DNA of 64,000 nucleotides from Planctomycetales bacterium (GCA_026400835.1 JAPLOA010000075.1:1-64000), one strand, 5' to 3'; counted from the first letter of the stretch, positions 27,154-36,983 are shown. The notes: generated from the sequence alone by a model not told the origin. Numbers and translations are program-made.

Positions 27154-30100
27154 TTACCGGTTGATGCCCACGTAAAAGCTGAAGACTCGCTCGTCGTCGT
27201 AGGCCTGACTCTTGATCGGAAAGGCAAAGTCGAACGCGAGCGGCACAGGCCCCATCGCGGGAATGACGACTCGCACACCAAAACCCGCAGTCGCTCGAAA
27301 ATTGTCCAGAGTCACTTCCTGTTCGACGGTTCCAAAGTCCGTAAACGCTACGACATTGATCATGTCGTCCGCCGTGACGGGCACTCGATACTCGACCGTT
27401 CCCAAAGCCTGAAACGTGCCGCCGACACCGACATTGCCATCGCGCGGCGTTACACCCCGGAATGAGAAACCTCGAAACGACTGGAAGCCGCCGGCGTAGT
27501 AGCGTTCAAATACCGGAGTATCGTCACCGCTCCAGCCGACATTGCCTGCAACAGTCAGCACTTGCCGACCACTACCGTCTGGTCGATTATAGAGTGTGAA
27601 ATACTGGCGAAACTCAGCTTCGGCTCGCGGGTAGGTGAATTCGTTAAATGCCTGTTCATAGGCAAGATCCGCATAATGACCCTCACTCGGCATGACCGAC
27701 TGGTCACGAGTGTCGTGGGTAATGTTTCCGCGAACCGTGGAGAGAAAGTTTGAGCCCAGATCTTTGGCAATGTCGGCTGGCGTTGGCACGGTCGGATTCC
27801 TCATCTCGACTTCTTCCAGCCTCAGAGCCAGGCCGCTGGACCATTCAGGAGTCCACTGACGTCCCAGGGAGACGCGACCACCAACACGATCTTCACGCCA
27901 GTCCGGGTAGTAGCGATTGAAATAGAATCCGCTCACACCAAAACTGTAATCTGTGTACATGAAGTATGGATCAGTCCAACTGATCGCATAACGACTGACC
28001 TGATTACCAGGAGCCGCTTCTGCACGAAATCGCTGGCCACCGCCACGCCACGCCCGGCCTTCGATAATGTCTGCAAAACTTGTTGGCGGGCGAAACAAAT
28101 CGAAGTTAGATTCGTCCCAAACGAACGAACCAACAACTCCGGCGTCACTATTAACTCCAGCTCCGAACATCAGTCGACCAGTTCGACCTTCGGCTGCGTT
28201 CACGTTGATATCAACCCAGCCGGGAGGAATCGTCTGGAACTGATTTCGATAAGGGCTGCCTTCAAGAATTGGATCTCGATACCCAGGAGTGGCTGGATCT
28301 ACAGGAGCTTGCTGAGAACTCTCAGGGCTCTGCGCGCGAATGATTGGTTCGTCTGTTTCCTGAATACACTGTGACGCGACAAACGTCGGAACTTCCATCG
28401 AGAACAAACTGACCGGCTCCGCGGACCGGAAACCCATCAGATCCGATTCAAAGACGGGTCGAGCAGTCTTGTGCGCGGCAGGCTTCGCCTCAACAGGCGT
28501 GTTGTTCTTCCGACCAAAGGAGTGCCCAACGGCTGGCACAACTGGCGAAGTCATCGGCTGCACAACCGAGGATGATGGCGTTTCGTTTGTGAACAGCGAA
28601 CGAGAAGAGTCTGAACTCAGCCGCTGCTCAGTCGATGTTTCGGATGAGGCAGGGTGACTCGTTAAACCAGGTCGTGAGGAAACGTATTCAATATTTCCAT
28701 CTGACACAGCTCGATCAAGTGAATGAAGGGTGCCTTGAGCCGCGGGATTCTGCTGCACATCTGATCGGTGGCTGGTCATTCCAGCCATCGATGCGGGCTT
28801 GCGTTCGACAGTTTCGTTCGAAAAAGACTCTTTCTCGACCGCGACGATTTCATCTCGCAGTGGATCAACAAAGATAACCTCGCTCCATTCGGAGCCAATT
28901 TCAGTGCTCTCTAAAGCTGAGCGTTGAGCTTCAATGGCAAACTGCTGAGTCCAGTCATCCGGAGCATTAGCAGGGCTCTGACCTCGCCAGGTGCGGCTGA
29001 CAGCAGTCTGGGCAAAACTTGACTGTTCCGGCTCGACGGGTGTCACTTCGAACGCGATCCCGGGTTCGAACAATCCGCTGCCGTTCAGGCGTGAGCGGCC
29101 GCGACGAATCAACTTGGGATTCGCAATATCGCCGGGCTGAACCTGAATTCGATCGAGAACAACAGTCTGCTTCGTATGTGGATAGTCGCCATCATAGGTC
29201 ACATTCACATCGCGTACATACCGTGGACGGTCTTCGTCAATCTCGAAGACAAGATCAACGACACCTTCCTGCTCCGTAAACTGCGGCACTGGATTCACGG
29301 ATGCAAAATAGTGTCCCATTTCGCCATAGTAGCCGAGCATCCTGGTGACGTCTTTGGACAACGGATACGAATTGAATTTTTCGCCAGCCTGCAGCTTTGA
29401 TTCACCCTTCAGCTTATTGGTGGCGATGATGCTGTTGCCCTGAAAGCGGATTTCCCGCACCGTATATCGTCGTCCCTCTTTCACTGTGAAGTGCAGATTG
29501 ACGTCTGACTTATCTTCAGAAAACATCGGTACCCCGGTCACTTCCACATCGAAGTAACCAACGCCTCGATAATACTGTTTGACAGCTTCAATATCTGAAG
29601 GAAGCGTATCGGGATTGTATAGGCCACCAAAAACCAGAAACGCTTCTTTAGAAATCAGATTCTTGCGAAGATCGCCATCGTTCCAGAATTTGTTGCCCTC
29701 AAAGGTTCGTTCTTTTACCTGAACTTTGGGACCTTCGTTGATCCTGAAGACGACTTCACGCTCTCCTGGCTTGCTGCCCTTCACGAGTTCGACTTTGACA
29801 AAGTAGTATCCTTTGTCGTGATATTCCTGCTCAATACGGCGAACGGCTTCCTGATTGGCGACGTGGTCAAACGGACTGCCAGCCTTGAGACCAGTCCAGG
29901 CCTTCAGGTGTTTCTCCTTGACGGCAGACAGATTCATTTTGTTCAGGACGGACGGTTCACGATTGATGATGAACTGCACTCGCTGAACAATTGGCCGTTC
30001 ATGAACTGTGAATACCAGAATAAGCCCGTCCGGAGTTTCATCAAGTCGCTCAGTGACACTGAAAAACCAGCGAGTGCTCATCAAGGAGCGTTTATCTTCT

Positions 30101-30360
30101 CGAATCAACCGTTCTGAAATCGGTCGCTGCGGCTGGGATTGAATTTTCTGCAGAATCACGGATTCCGGGATCGTCTCATTTCCCTCAATGCGAATGTCAG
30201 CGACCGTCACTCCCTCTGATTCCGCTTCCTGCTGTGCAAACGTCATCGCATTACCGACAGCGAAGGTTGCCGAAAGCGTGGCCGCAGCAAGAATGCTCGA
30301 ACAATGCCACTCGCGGAAGAGGCGTCGGATTCGCTGGATCAGCGTTTGCGAATTCGGCAT
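27154..30360 (-). CDS. bamA: BamA/Omp85 outer membrane assembly factor with long insert
   Basis: The 1068-residue protein has a signal region (residues about 20-45), then POTRA domains (VTVADIRIEGNETIPESVI, VQRVQFIINREPSVL, KVQVKERTFEGNKFW, YTVREIRFQGNSII and a fifth ending VTPVEPE), and a C-terminal beta barrel (about 710-1068: GVNSDAGVVGSFVWDESNFD, VGGRVSLGRQWTPEWSSGLAL, YAGGFQSFRGFSFRGVTPR) ending in the family's final strand VFSFYVGINR. About 250 residues of low-complexity serine-, proline- and glutamate-rich sequence (about 445-695) lie between POTRA5 and the barrel. Typical BamA is about 800 residues, so this explains the excess. It should assemble outer membrane proteins. Confidence 0.93.
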   Translation of the reverse strand: MPNSQTLIQRIRRLFREWHCSSILAAATLSATFAVGNAMTFAQQEAESEGVTVADIRIEGNETIPESVILQKIQSQPQRPISERLIREDKRSLMSTRWFFSVTERLDETPDGLILVFTVHERPIVQRVQFIINREPSVLNKMNLSAVKEKHLKAWTGLKAGSPFDHVANQEAVRRIEQEYHDKGYYFVKVELVKGSKPGEREVVFRINEGPKVQVKERTFEGNKFWNDGDLRKNLISKEAFLVFGGLYNPDTLPSDIEAVKQYYRGVGYFDVEVTGVPMFSEDKSDVNLHFTVKEGRRYTVREIRFQGNSIIATNKLKGESKLQAGEKFNSYPLSKDVTRMLGYYGEMGHYFASVNPVPQFTEQEGVVDLVFEIDEDRPRYVRDVNVTYDGDYPHTKQTVVLDRIQVQPGDIANPKLIRRGRSRLNGSGLFEPGIAFEVTPVEPEQSSFAQTAVSRTWRGQSPANAPDDWTQQFAIEAQRSALESTEIGSEWSEVIFVDPLRDEIVAVEKESFSNETVERKPASMAGMTSHRSDVQQNPAAQGTLHSLDRAVSDGNIEYVSSRPGLTSHPASSETSTEQRLSSDSSRSLFTNETPSSSVVQPMTSPVVPAVGHSFGRKNNTPVEAKPAAHKTARPVFESDLMGFRSAEPVSLFSMEVPTFVASQCIQETDEPIIRAQSPESSQQAPVDPATPGYRDPILEGSPYRNQFQTIPPGWVDINVNAAEGRTGRLMFGAGVNSDAGVVGSFVWDESNFDLFRPPTSFADIIEGRAWRGGGQRFRAEAAPGNQVSRYAISWTDPYFMYTDYSFGVSGFYFNRYYPDWREDRVGGRVSLGRQWTPEWSSGLALRLEEVEMRNPTVPTPADIAKDLGSNFLSTVRGNITHDTRDQSVMPSEGHYADLAYEQAFNEFTYPRAEAEFRQYFTLYNRPDGSGRQVLTVAGNVGWSGDDTPVFERYYAGGFQSFRGFSFRGVTPRDGNVGVGGTFQALGTVEYRVPVTADDMINVVAFTDFGTVEQEVTLDNFRATAGFGVRVVIPAMGPVPLAFDFAFPIKSQAYDDERVFSFYVGINR

Positions 30361-30733
30361 GTCAGAGACTCAGATTGAGACGACCACAACCCTGCGGCAG
30401 CGGACGGAGACGGGAATTTGATACAGGCAGGAGAGCAACCTTCGGAGAATCCGGCGTTGCGTCGAAGGATGAAACGTGAATTCAGAAAGGATAAGAACAG
30501 AATGAGATTTGGAAAGGTTTCGTAGCATCGCACATTTTGGCAATTTGACTCAAGACGAGTTTTCGAGAGAACATCGCTGTCAATTTCTTACGACAAAATC
30601 AGCGTCGTACGATCAAAAATGGCGACAGAAAACCGGCAAAAAAATGACAGTCGTGACGTCGTCAAACCGGCGCACTGTCGCCCTTCCAATCCCTTTCGCT
30701 TAATCACAGAAAGGCGGCAGGTCTTGAGCCCGG
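30361..30733. other. 373-bp intergenic region upstream of bamA
   Basis: The region separates bamA from the end of mscS, both on the minus strand, and should contain the bamA promoter. Neither strand has a supported gene, and I found no clear promoter or repeat by eye. Confidence 0.5.
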
Positions 30734-31726
30734 CTAAGCGGCTGCAGCAGCGGCTGCCACTCCAACTTCTGAAATGGTCAGCTCGTTACCAAGATGATGC
30801 ACGAAAACATCTCGCGAAGGGAACGGTATTGTGAAACCACGTTCGTCGAAACCAAGCTTGATTCGTTCGGTTAACTCAAACTTGACTGGATGGTAATCTG
30901 CGCTGGCAACCCAAGGCCGAACAACAAAATTGACGCTGCTCTCGGCCAGCTCGGAAACTGCAATGACTGGCTCCGGATTTCTCAGGACACGAGGATCAGA
31001 CGCAACAAGTCCTTCGAGGAATCGTCGCACAGCCTTCAGGTCATCGTTGTAACTGCAACCGATAACCAGATCTACTCGCCGTACAGGCTCTGCAGACAGA
31101 TTGCGTATGGTTCCGCCCGTGATGGTTGAGTTTGGAAGAATAATCCTGACGTTGTCGGGGGTGAGCAGAATCGTGTTGAAAATCTGGACTTCTACAACAC
31201 TGCCTGTCAAACCGCCTATGTCGATCATATCTCCCACTCGGAACGGTTTGAGAAAAACCAGCATTACACCTGAGGCGATATTCCCAAGCGATCCCTGCAA
31301 CGCCATGCCAATGGCAAATCCTGCTGCGGCCAAAACTGCGCTGAGCGATGTTGTATCAACTCCCAGACATCCCAGTGCGGCAATCCCAACGGCCGTCAGC
31401 ATCATGCTGTAGACCAGGTTTCCCAGAAAGCGGCCAAGCGTTTCATCAATGCGAGCTTTGCGACACGCTTTGACGATCATCGCCGAGGTGACCCTCGCCA
31501 GCATTCGCCCGAAAACAAACACCACCAGTGCCTGCAGGACGCTCGGCCCATGTGTTCGAAGAATATTCAGAACGGCTTCGGTGCTCAGGTTCTGCTTCAC
31601 CTTTTCCCACGTTGATGCAAGAAAATCAGCATTCTGCGGAGAGACTGCCGCTCCCTCATCAGCCAGCATCAGCAGACTGCCTGCAAAATCCATTGCCTGA
31701 GCCTTCATCAATGAAATCCATTTCAA
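30734..31726 (-). CDS. mscS: MscS-family mechanosensitive channel
   Basis: The 330-residue protein fits a short MscS. Hydrophobic helices are at about 55-80 (VLQALVVFVFGRMLARV) and 105-150. The pore-lining TM3 helix is DTTSLSAVLAAAGFAIGMALQGSLGNIASGVML, with the alternating Ala/Gly pattern of MscS. The beta domain RVGDMIDIGGLTGSVVEVQIFNTILLTPDN is followed by the cytoplasmic alpha/beta vestibule (RRVDLVIGCSYNDDL). It would open on membrane tension to relieve osmotic shock. The C-terminus ends in a run of alanines. Two further in-frame ATGs lie within the first 12 codons. Confidence 0.92.
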   Translation of the reverse strand: MKWISLMKAQAMDFAGSLLMLADEGAAVSPQNADFLASTWEKVKQNLSTEAVLNILRTHGPSVLQALVVFVFGRMLARVTSAMIVKACRKARIDETLGRFLGNLVYSMMLTAVGIAALGCLGVDTTSLSAVLAAAGFAIGMALQGSLGNIASGVMLVFLKPFRVGDMIDIGGLTGSVVEVQIFNTILLTPDNVRIILPNSTITGGTIRNLSAEPVRRVDLVIGCSYNDDLKAVRRFLEGLVASDPRVLRNPEPVIAVSELAESSVNFVVRPWVASADYHPVKFELTERIKLGFDERGFTIPFPSRDVFVHHLGNELTISEVGVAAAAAAA

Positions 31727-32118
31727 ACGATCACAGTGACCTCAACAACGCAAATCCTGACGTTGTTTTCTCCTTGCTTGAGAAACCTATTCAAGACTTA
31801 GAGACTTTAAAAAAACATTGAAAATCCGTAAACCTCAAGTCTTTCCAAATCGATCCTTGCCACGCTCCTCAAAACTACTGTATTTCTCAAACTCCCGATT
31901 CCTGCATGCTTGCCCCAACCGACAATTCACGCAGGCTCCACATGCTTCCGCTAAAACTCGTCCAGCCAAAGCCAGCTCAGTGGGCTTATTTGCCTCGGGC
32001 TGCGAGGCGTCCGCGAGGCTGAGTCAGCCAGACCCCGGAACCAACCCATCGTGCGAATTGAGAAACTCTAAAACCCACGACTTGCCGAGTTCCGGATCGG
32101 CTCTCAGAATCCCAGCCT
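31727..32118. other. 392-bp intergenic region between divergent mscS and SpoU-like genes
   Basis: It must carry promoters for both divergent genes. The start of mscS is at 31726 and of the methyltransferase at 32119. No conserved frame, repeat or RNA signature is visible. Confidence 0.5.
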
Positions 32119-32922
32119 ATGTCACACGCAAGAATTGATTCGCTGGAAGACTCCCGTCTTGACGCATTCCGCAGCCTGAAAACTCAAAACCTCCAACGCG
32201 ACAACGGCCTTTTTATTGCCGAGGGTCCAACGGTTGTCGACCGAGTGCTGCGCAGCGGGTTTGAAGTACGCAGTGTGCTGATCAGTGACAGCAAATTTGC
32301 ATCATTCGAGGATCGGCTTCCGCTTGATGTTCCAGTGTATCGCCTGAAGTCTGAACTTGCCGACTCGCTGGTGGGATTCAACTTTCATTGCGGAGTCATG
32401 GCCAGTGTGGTTCGACGCCAGTCGCCGCCTCCGGAAACGTGGCTGCCACCAGCAGGCCCCGCACTGATTCTGGCAGGAGACAGGATCGTGGATCCGGAGA
32501 ACGTCGGTGCTCTCGTTCGTATCGCTTCGGCCTTTGGTGCCTCAGCCGTCATGTTCAGCAAGGGATCGGCCGATGCTTTTTCGCGCCGAGTACTGCGCGT
32601 CTCCATGGGCAACGTTTTGTTTCTTCCCGTGCTCGAACAGGTGGACCTTCCTGCAAGTCTCCAGGATCTCAGAGAACGTCACGGCTTTCAGATCTGCTCA
32701 ACGATCCTTGACTCGAAAGCCCAGTCACTTTCCGCCTATCAGTTTCCGGAGCGCACGATTTTGATCATGGGCAATGAATACGATGGTGTTTCCGCTGAGG
32801 TTCAGATGGCAACTTCAGCAAAGCTGACCATCCCAATGCTTAACGGTACCGACTCGTTGAATGTGGCTGTTTCATCAGGAATCTTCCTGCATCATTATCG
32901 AAGTCAGTATCCGGGCCACTGA
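32119..32922 (+). CDS. SpoU/TrmH-family RNA 2'-O-methyltransferase
   Basis: The 267-residue protein has the SPOUT signature motifs: NVGALVRIASAFGASAVMF (motif 1), IMGNEYDGVSAEV (motif 2) and IPMLNGTDSLNVAVSSGIFLH (motif 3, which forms the knotted SAM site). The N-terminal 95 residues (LDAFRSLKTQNLQRDNGLFI) resemble the substrate-binding domain of RlmB/TsnR-type enzymes. It should 2'-O-methylate a ribose in rRNA or tRNA; the target nucleotide is not readable. Family assignment is strong. Confidence 0.92.
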   Translation: MSHARIDSLEDSRLDAFRSLKTQNLQRDNGLFIAEGPTVVDRVLRSGFEVRSVLISDSKFASFEDRLPLDVPVYRLKSELADSLVGFNFHCGVMASVVRRQSPPPETWLPPAGPALILAGDRIVDPENVGALVRIASAFGASAVMFSKGSADAFSRRVLRVSMGNVLFLPVLEQVDLPASLQDLRERHGFQICSTILDSKAQSLSAYQFPERTILIMGNEYDGVSAEVQMATSAKLTIPMLNGTDSLNVAVSSGIFLHHYRSQYPGH

Positions 32923-33538
32923 TCCTTTAATAGGAAATGCCAGACGCGGCACACTCACCGCTGAGATCTTCTACAAGCTGATATGCATTCGCTGCTTCCA
33001 CTGGATGCGACTGCACTGGTCGTTCTTACTCATCGGAAGTCACCCATGAACAAGAGGCCAGTCAACGCGATCTCTAATGAATCTTAGAAAGGCATTTTTG
33101 TGCCGATTCGCTCTGTTTTACTTACCGCAGATCACTGAACAAGCTCTGCGTGGATATGACGCGTCAAGAGAAATCGTTCGGTGAATCCAGTGAACAAATC
33201 TGATTGACGAGCATCTTCAGAAATTTCCCGGTCTGCTCAGGTGTGATGGACTCTGTCGAGGACGTACCACAGTGCGATACCTTTGCCAGCTTCACAGGTC
33301 GACATGCTCAACGGGACATTTTCCTCGAATGGAGCAAAGCCCGTTGCTGCTTCAAGTCGAAGACCTCCGTTGTGCGCCATACCGTCCGTCCATGTCATCA
33401 GACGTCTCATTTCACTGGCGACATGACCAGGGAAAATCCGTTGAAGCGCAGGAAGAAAAAATCCGAGGCGACGAATGAAATCGACTCTACCAAGGCCCGA
33501 AACGCACTATCGCAGCCCGCCGTACCGCTAAGCGTTCT
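32923..33538. other. 616-bp intergenic region at the end of the polyketide operon
   Basis: This gap lies between the convergent SpoU-like gene and the last gene of the biosynthetic operon. A plus-strand frame crosses it but overlaps the acyltransferase gene in antisense and has no family resemblance. I saw no clear terminator. Confidence 0.5.
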
Positions 33539-35002
33539 TCATGCATCCTGGGAATCCTTGGCTGTCGTTTCCTCGGAAGGAAATGCGAAGTTACATAACT
33601 GGCTCACCAGGGCTGTCGCAAATGTCTGTGTCTCCTCCAATTTCAGAAATCTGGAAGAAGAGCATACAGTCAATGTGAGTCGTCGGCCTGCTTCGCACGT
33701 GGCCACACTGAGCGGAACGTTTCTGGCGCATGGTGCAAAGCCTGTGATGTTCTCCAATACAAGCCCGCCAGCGATCAGCACGCCCTCTCGAACAGTAATC
33801 AGTCGCCTCACACTGCGTGTCATGTCACAAAGACAGGTCCATTGCAGAGAAGGCACGAACCATTCCAGCCACTGGAAAAAATCCAAACCGAACGGAATTC
33901 TGACTGCCGTGGCAAGCCCCTTGATGAACTCAGCACCGACATGATTAGACAGCACATACTGCATTTCACTATGCACTCCCCGCAACAGTTTTGCAGGATC
34001 GTGGCACTCAGAACGGACGCGACGCAGAAATGCAAGACCAAATCGATTCGCAGCTGGCAACGTGCGATCCGACGACCGGCGAAGATCGACCGGATTCAGC
34101 ACAGTTACTTGATGATTGGGACTACGTCCCGGTGACAATCGGGAAAATGTGCTCATGCAACAAACGATCACAAGATCATTCAGAGTAACCTTCCACGCAG
34201 ACAAACGCTCCTGGAGCTGTTGGTATTGTTCGACCGTCAGGATGTGCTCTACACAAAAACTCGTGGACTTGCCGGCAGCCGTAAGTTTTGCCAAAGGCCA
34301 GCGACATGTACGCCCACGAACTGTTGCGAGAAAATTCCTTATCGCATCCCGTATGCTCACCGGAGCGACAGTCGCTGGCAGATGAAACCTGTGACGCTCG
34401 TGCAACTGATCCAGATTAAGTTTTGGCAGTCGATGTGGTGTGCCATTGACTTCGCTGTGATACAAATGCAGCCAGTCAGTAATGATTGCCTGACGGAGAC
34501 CGTTGCCATCTGTCACAGCGTGATGAGCGTCGATGATGCACTTGATGCCATCGTCCATCACCATCAGCCTGGCATGCAAACCTGCCGATTTTCGAAGATC
34601 AATTGTGGTCGACAGTGCCCCGCATTCCGGCTCAAAAATGGATCCTGCCGCCTGGCAAACTTTGATCAGCTCCCCAGCCCCCTGAATCCAGACAAGCTGA
34701 CCGTTCTGTTCGGCAATGCGACATGTGAGGAGCGGATGTCGGCTGATGGAACGCCTTAATGTATCCTGCAGCATATCCAACCGGGCCGTGCCGGAAAGGC
34801 GAACGATCATGCGAATGACCATCGGGCTTTCCGGGGTATCGGAATGAAAAAGAAACTTTTCAAGTGGGGTCAGCGGCAGTGGGAAGACTAACAACTGCTG
34901 TGACCGGCCATCTGAGGCCTCTGGATTGGTTGAAGATCCTGTAGGTGGCCCATCATTACCGATAACTGAGCGGCTCACAGATTGAAACTCCAGATCGCGC
35001 AT
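33539..35002 (-). CDS. condensation/wax-ester-synthase-like acyltransferase
   Basis: From the ATG at 35002 the protein has 487 residues; the frame opens at 35044 but that start lies inside the SDR gene. The active-site motif HHAVTDG (residues 160-166) is the HHxxxDG of the CoA-dependent acyltransferase superfamily (NRPS condensation domains, WS/DGAT, alcohol acyltransferases). Upstream lie LTPLEKFLFHSDTPESPMVI and RHPLLTCRIAEQNGQLVWI, which fit the N-terminal half of such enzymes; NPVDLRRSS resembles the C-terminal structural motif. It would transfer an acyl chain to an alcohol or amine. It is the last gene of the operon, 7 bases after the SDR, so it may esterify the product. Confidence 0.78.
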   Translation of the reverse strand: MRDLEFQSVSRSVIGNDGPPTGSSTNPEASDGRSQQLLVFPLPLTPLEKFLFHSDTPESPMVIRMIVRLSGTARLDMLQDTLRRSISRHPLLTCRIAEQNGQLVWIQGAGELIKVCQAAGSIFEPECGALSTTIDLRKSAGLHARLMVMDDGIKCIIDAHHAVTDGNGLRQAIITDWLHLYHSEVNGTPHRLPKLNLDQLHERHRFHLPATVAPVSIRDAIRNFLATVRGRTCRWPLAKLTAAGKSTSFCVEHILTVEQYQQLQERLSAWKVTLNDLVIVCCMSTFSRLSPGRSPNHQVTVLNPVDLRRSSDRTLPAANRFGLAFLRRVRSECHDPAKLLRGVHSEMQYVLSNHVGAEFIKGLATAVRIPFGLDFFQWLEWFVPSLQWTCLCDMTRSVRRLITVREGVLIAGGLVLENITGFAPCARNVPLSVATCEAGRRLTLTVCSSSRFLKLEETQTFATALVSQLCNFAFPSEETTAKDSQDA

Positions 35003-35009
35003 TTGATTA

Positions 35010-35774
35010 CTACACTCGGATACTGATCCCACCATCCACAACAATGACCTGCCCCTGAATCAATTCACTAAAACGACTTGCCAGAAACAATACCGTTCCT
35101 GCCACGTCAGCCGGCTTGAGCATTCGATCTCGTACAAGTATCTGCTCTTGAACAGATTTCAGCATGCCTTCAGATCCCGGCAACGTCCTGATAGCGTCTG
35201 TAGCAACGATTCCTGGCATTATCGCGTTAACGTTAACACCCGAACGCCCAAGCTCAAACGCCAAATGTCGAACAAGACTTTCCAAAGCTGCCTTGGATGT
35301 CCCAATCAGCCCATAATTGGCAATTCCTCGAATGGACCCATGGCTTGAGATGGCAATGACTCGCGAGATCCCTTCCGTAGACTGAAACAACGGTAAGGCC
35401 GCCTGCGTCAACCAAAGCAGAGGTGCAGCATTCATTCTCATGATCGAATCAAAGCTAGCTGGGGTTGCCTGTGTCAGGGGGCGAAAACCTCCTGCGGCGG
35501 CATTGCTGACAATGATATCCAGCTTGCCAAATTGCTCATCAATGACGTCCATCATAGCTTGCACATCGTCTCGTTCCGAAACGTCAGCCCTTACTGCGAT
35601 CGCCTGACCACCGCAACTCTGGATTGAATTGACTACTTCCTTTGCTCCTTCAGCAGAGTTCAGAAAATTGACAATCACTGAGGCCCCGCAAGCCGCGAGT
35701 GACTCTGCGCATGCACGGCCAATACCCCGAGACGCCCCGGAAACCAGTGCCACTTTTCCATTGAGATCAAACAT
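35010..35774 (-). CDS. SDR oxidoreductase of enoyl-ACP reductase III (FabL)-like type
   Basis: The 254-residue protein is a classical short-chain dehydrogenase with the cofactor motif SGASRGIG (12-19) and VSNAAAGG (89-96). The active-site spacing is unusual for FabG: Tyr154 and Lys161 are separated by six residues (NYGLIGTSK), the Y-x6-K arrangement of FabI/FabL enoyl reductases rather than Y-x3-K. With ISSHGSIR before it and the RGQ-type end (IQGQVIVVDGG), it resembles FabL in length and order. It could therefore supply the enoyl reduction that the megasynthase lacks. Its ATG overlaps the Rieske stop by one base (TAATG). A ketoreductase role remains possible. Confidence 0.82.
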   Translation of the reverse strand: MFDLNGKVALVSGASRGIGRACAESLAACGASVIVNFLNSAEGAKEVVNSIQSCGGQAIAVRADVSERDDVQAMMDVIDEQFGKLDIIVSNAAAGGFRPLTQATPASFDSIMRMNAAPLLWLTQAALPLFQSTEGISRVIAISSHGSIRGIANYGLIGTSKAALESLVRHLAFELGRSGVNVNAIMPGIVATDAIRTLPGSEGMLKSVQEQILVRDRMLKPADVAGTVLFLASRFSELIQGQVIVVDGGISIRV

Positions 35775-36973
35775 TATTTCTGCTCCGAAATCGGCGTATC
35801 GATGAAATGCTCGGGGTGTGATTCAGCGCCCGCAGTGTCGTGTGAAGTCCGTATCCTTTCGCCCATCCGGATCAGTTCTGTCAGGAACTTCTGAAAGGCA
35901 TAGAGACGTTCCTCGCAGCGACCAAACAACGAATGATCGGTCGCGACTTGCTCACCACGCTGAACATGCTGGAAGATCTGAAGATCCTCTTTCAGGACCT
36001 GATGAGACAGCCAGGCCGTGACTCTTGCCCACATTGCTGCAGTCAGCCGCGAAAATGGATTTTTCCTCAATGACTGCCGACCGTATTGCCAAACATTACT
36101 TGACGCGGTTGTACTGCCTGTCGGCCGTACCACCTGGAACAAAGTCAGCGAGTCCGTGTGTGAGACAAGCAGATTTGGAAACACGTGATGGTGTTGATAC
36201 TTCCCCAGAAACGGGGCTCCCATGATCTTCAGCAGGAACTGCTCGTAGAAACGCATGAACCTGTCAATAAGCCGTGGGCCAACAAACGATGTGTAAAATG
36301 ACGTCGAAGACGACGAGAGCGAATGATGGCTTTCTGATTCGCCTGGATCTTCGCCAAATGAATGAGGATGAACCTCCGGAATATGATAGCTTTCCAGAGA
36401 GACTTCCACTGGCACCTTCCAGTTGGAGGGGGCTGATACGTTTAGATGAGCAATCGGCCTCCACACGGCTGAAGAGGTCCACGCTTCAAATCGCTCGAAT
36501 AGGTCTCCCATCCATTCTTTCAGAGAGGGGCCCTCGGGGGCGATTCGCACAAACAGAAGATCGCCGCATTGTTCAAGGGAGAATTTTTTCAAACGAAAGC
36601 GGTCACGATCAAAGTTGGGGAAATTCTTCGCTGCAGGGATCTTTCTGGTGCGACCATCGGCTCCGTACTCCCAGCCATGATAGGGACATTTCAGTTTTTC
36701 GCTCTGGCCAGCCGCAGCGGAAACAAGAGTGCAGTGTCGGTGAGCGCAAACATTCAATAACGCAGACAGTTCTCCCTCAAAGTTTCGCACCACGACCGGG
36801 ATTCTGCCGACTTCTGCAGCCAGATACTGGCCAGGCTTGTTGATCGAAGAGACCAGTCCGACCAGTTGCCAGGTCGTTTCGAAAACGTACTGATTCTCCC
36901 GTGCTAACACCTCCTCCGAACAATAGTCCTGTGGAGTCAACGGCGCCTGAAATGATACGGTTGTTTGGTACAT
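35774..36973 (-). CDS. Rieske [2Fe-2S] non-haem iron oxygenase
   Basis: The 399-residue protein has the Rieske cluster motif CAHRH...CPYHGW (Cys76, His78, Cys96, His99) and the mononuclear iron motif ESYHIPEVH (His197, His202). The remaining catalytic-domain residues match ring-hydroxylating alpha-subunit-type oxygenases that act on single substrates (GbcA/CarAa-like). It needs a separate reductase, which is not in the operon. In context it probably hydroxylates or desaturates the acyl product, but the substrate is inference. It lies 10 bases after the megasynthase and overlaps the SDR start by one base. Confidence 0.87.
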   Translation of the reverse strand: MYQTTVSFQAPLTPQDYCSEEVLARENQYVFETTWQLVGLVSSINKPGQYLAAEVGRIPVVVRNFEGELSALLNVCAHRHCTLVSAAAGQSEKLKCPYHGWEYGADGRTRKIPAAKNFPNFDRDRFRLKKFSLEQCGDLLFVRIAPEGPSLKEWMGDLFERFEAWTSSAVWRPIAHLNVSAPSNWKVPVEVSLESYHIPEVHPHSFGEDPGESESHHSLSSSSTSFYTSFVGPRLIDRFMRFYEQFLLKIMGAPFLGKYQHHHVFPNLLVSHTDSLTLFQVVRPTGSTTASSNVWQYGRQSLRKNPFSRLTAAMWARVTAWLSHQVLKEDLQIFQHVQRGEQVATDHSLFGRCEERLYAFQKFLTELIRMGERIRTSHDTAGAESHPEHFIDTPISEQK

Positions 36974-36983
36974 GAATGGTGGT

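Noticed and set aside
33204-33944. 246-codon plus-strand frame at the end of the polyketide operon
   Set aside because: It runs antisense to the acyltransferase gene and shows no domain motif or signal peptide; the opposite-strand gene has the HHxxxDG motif.
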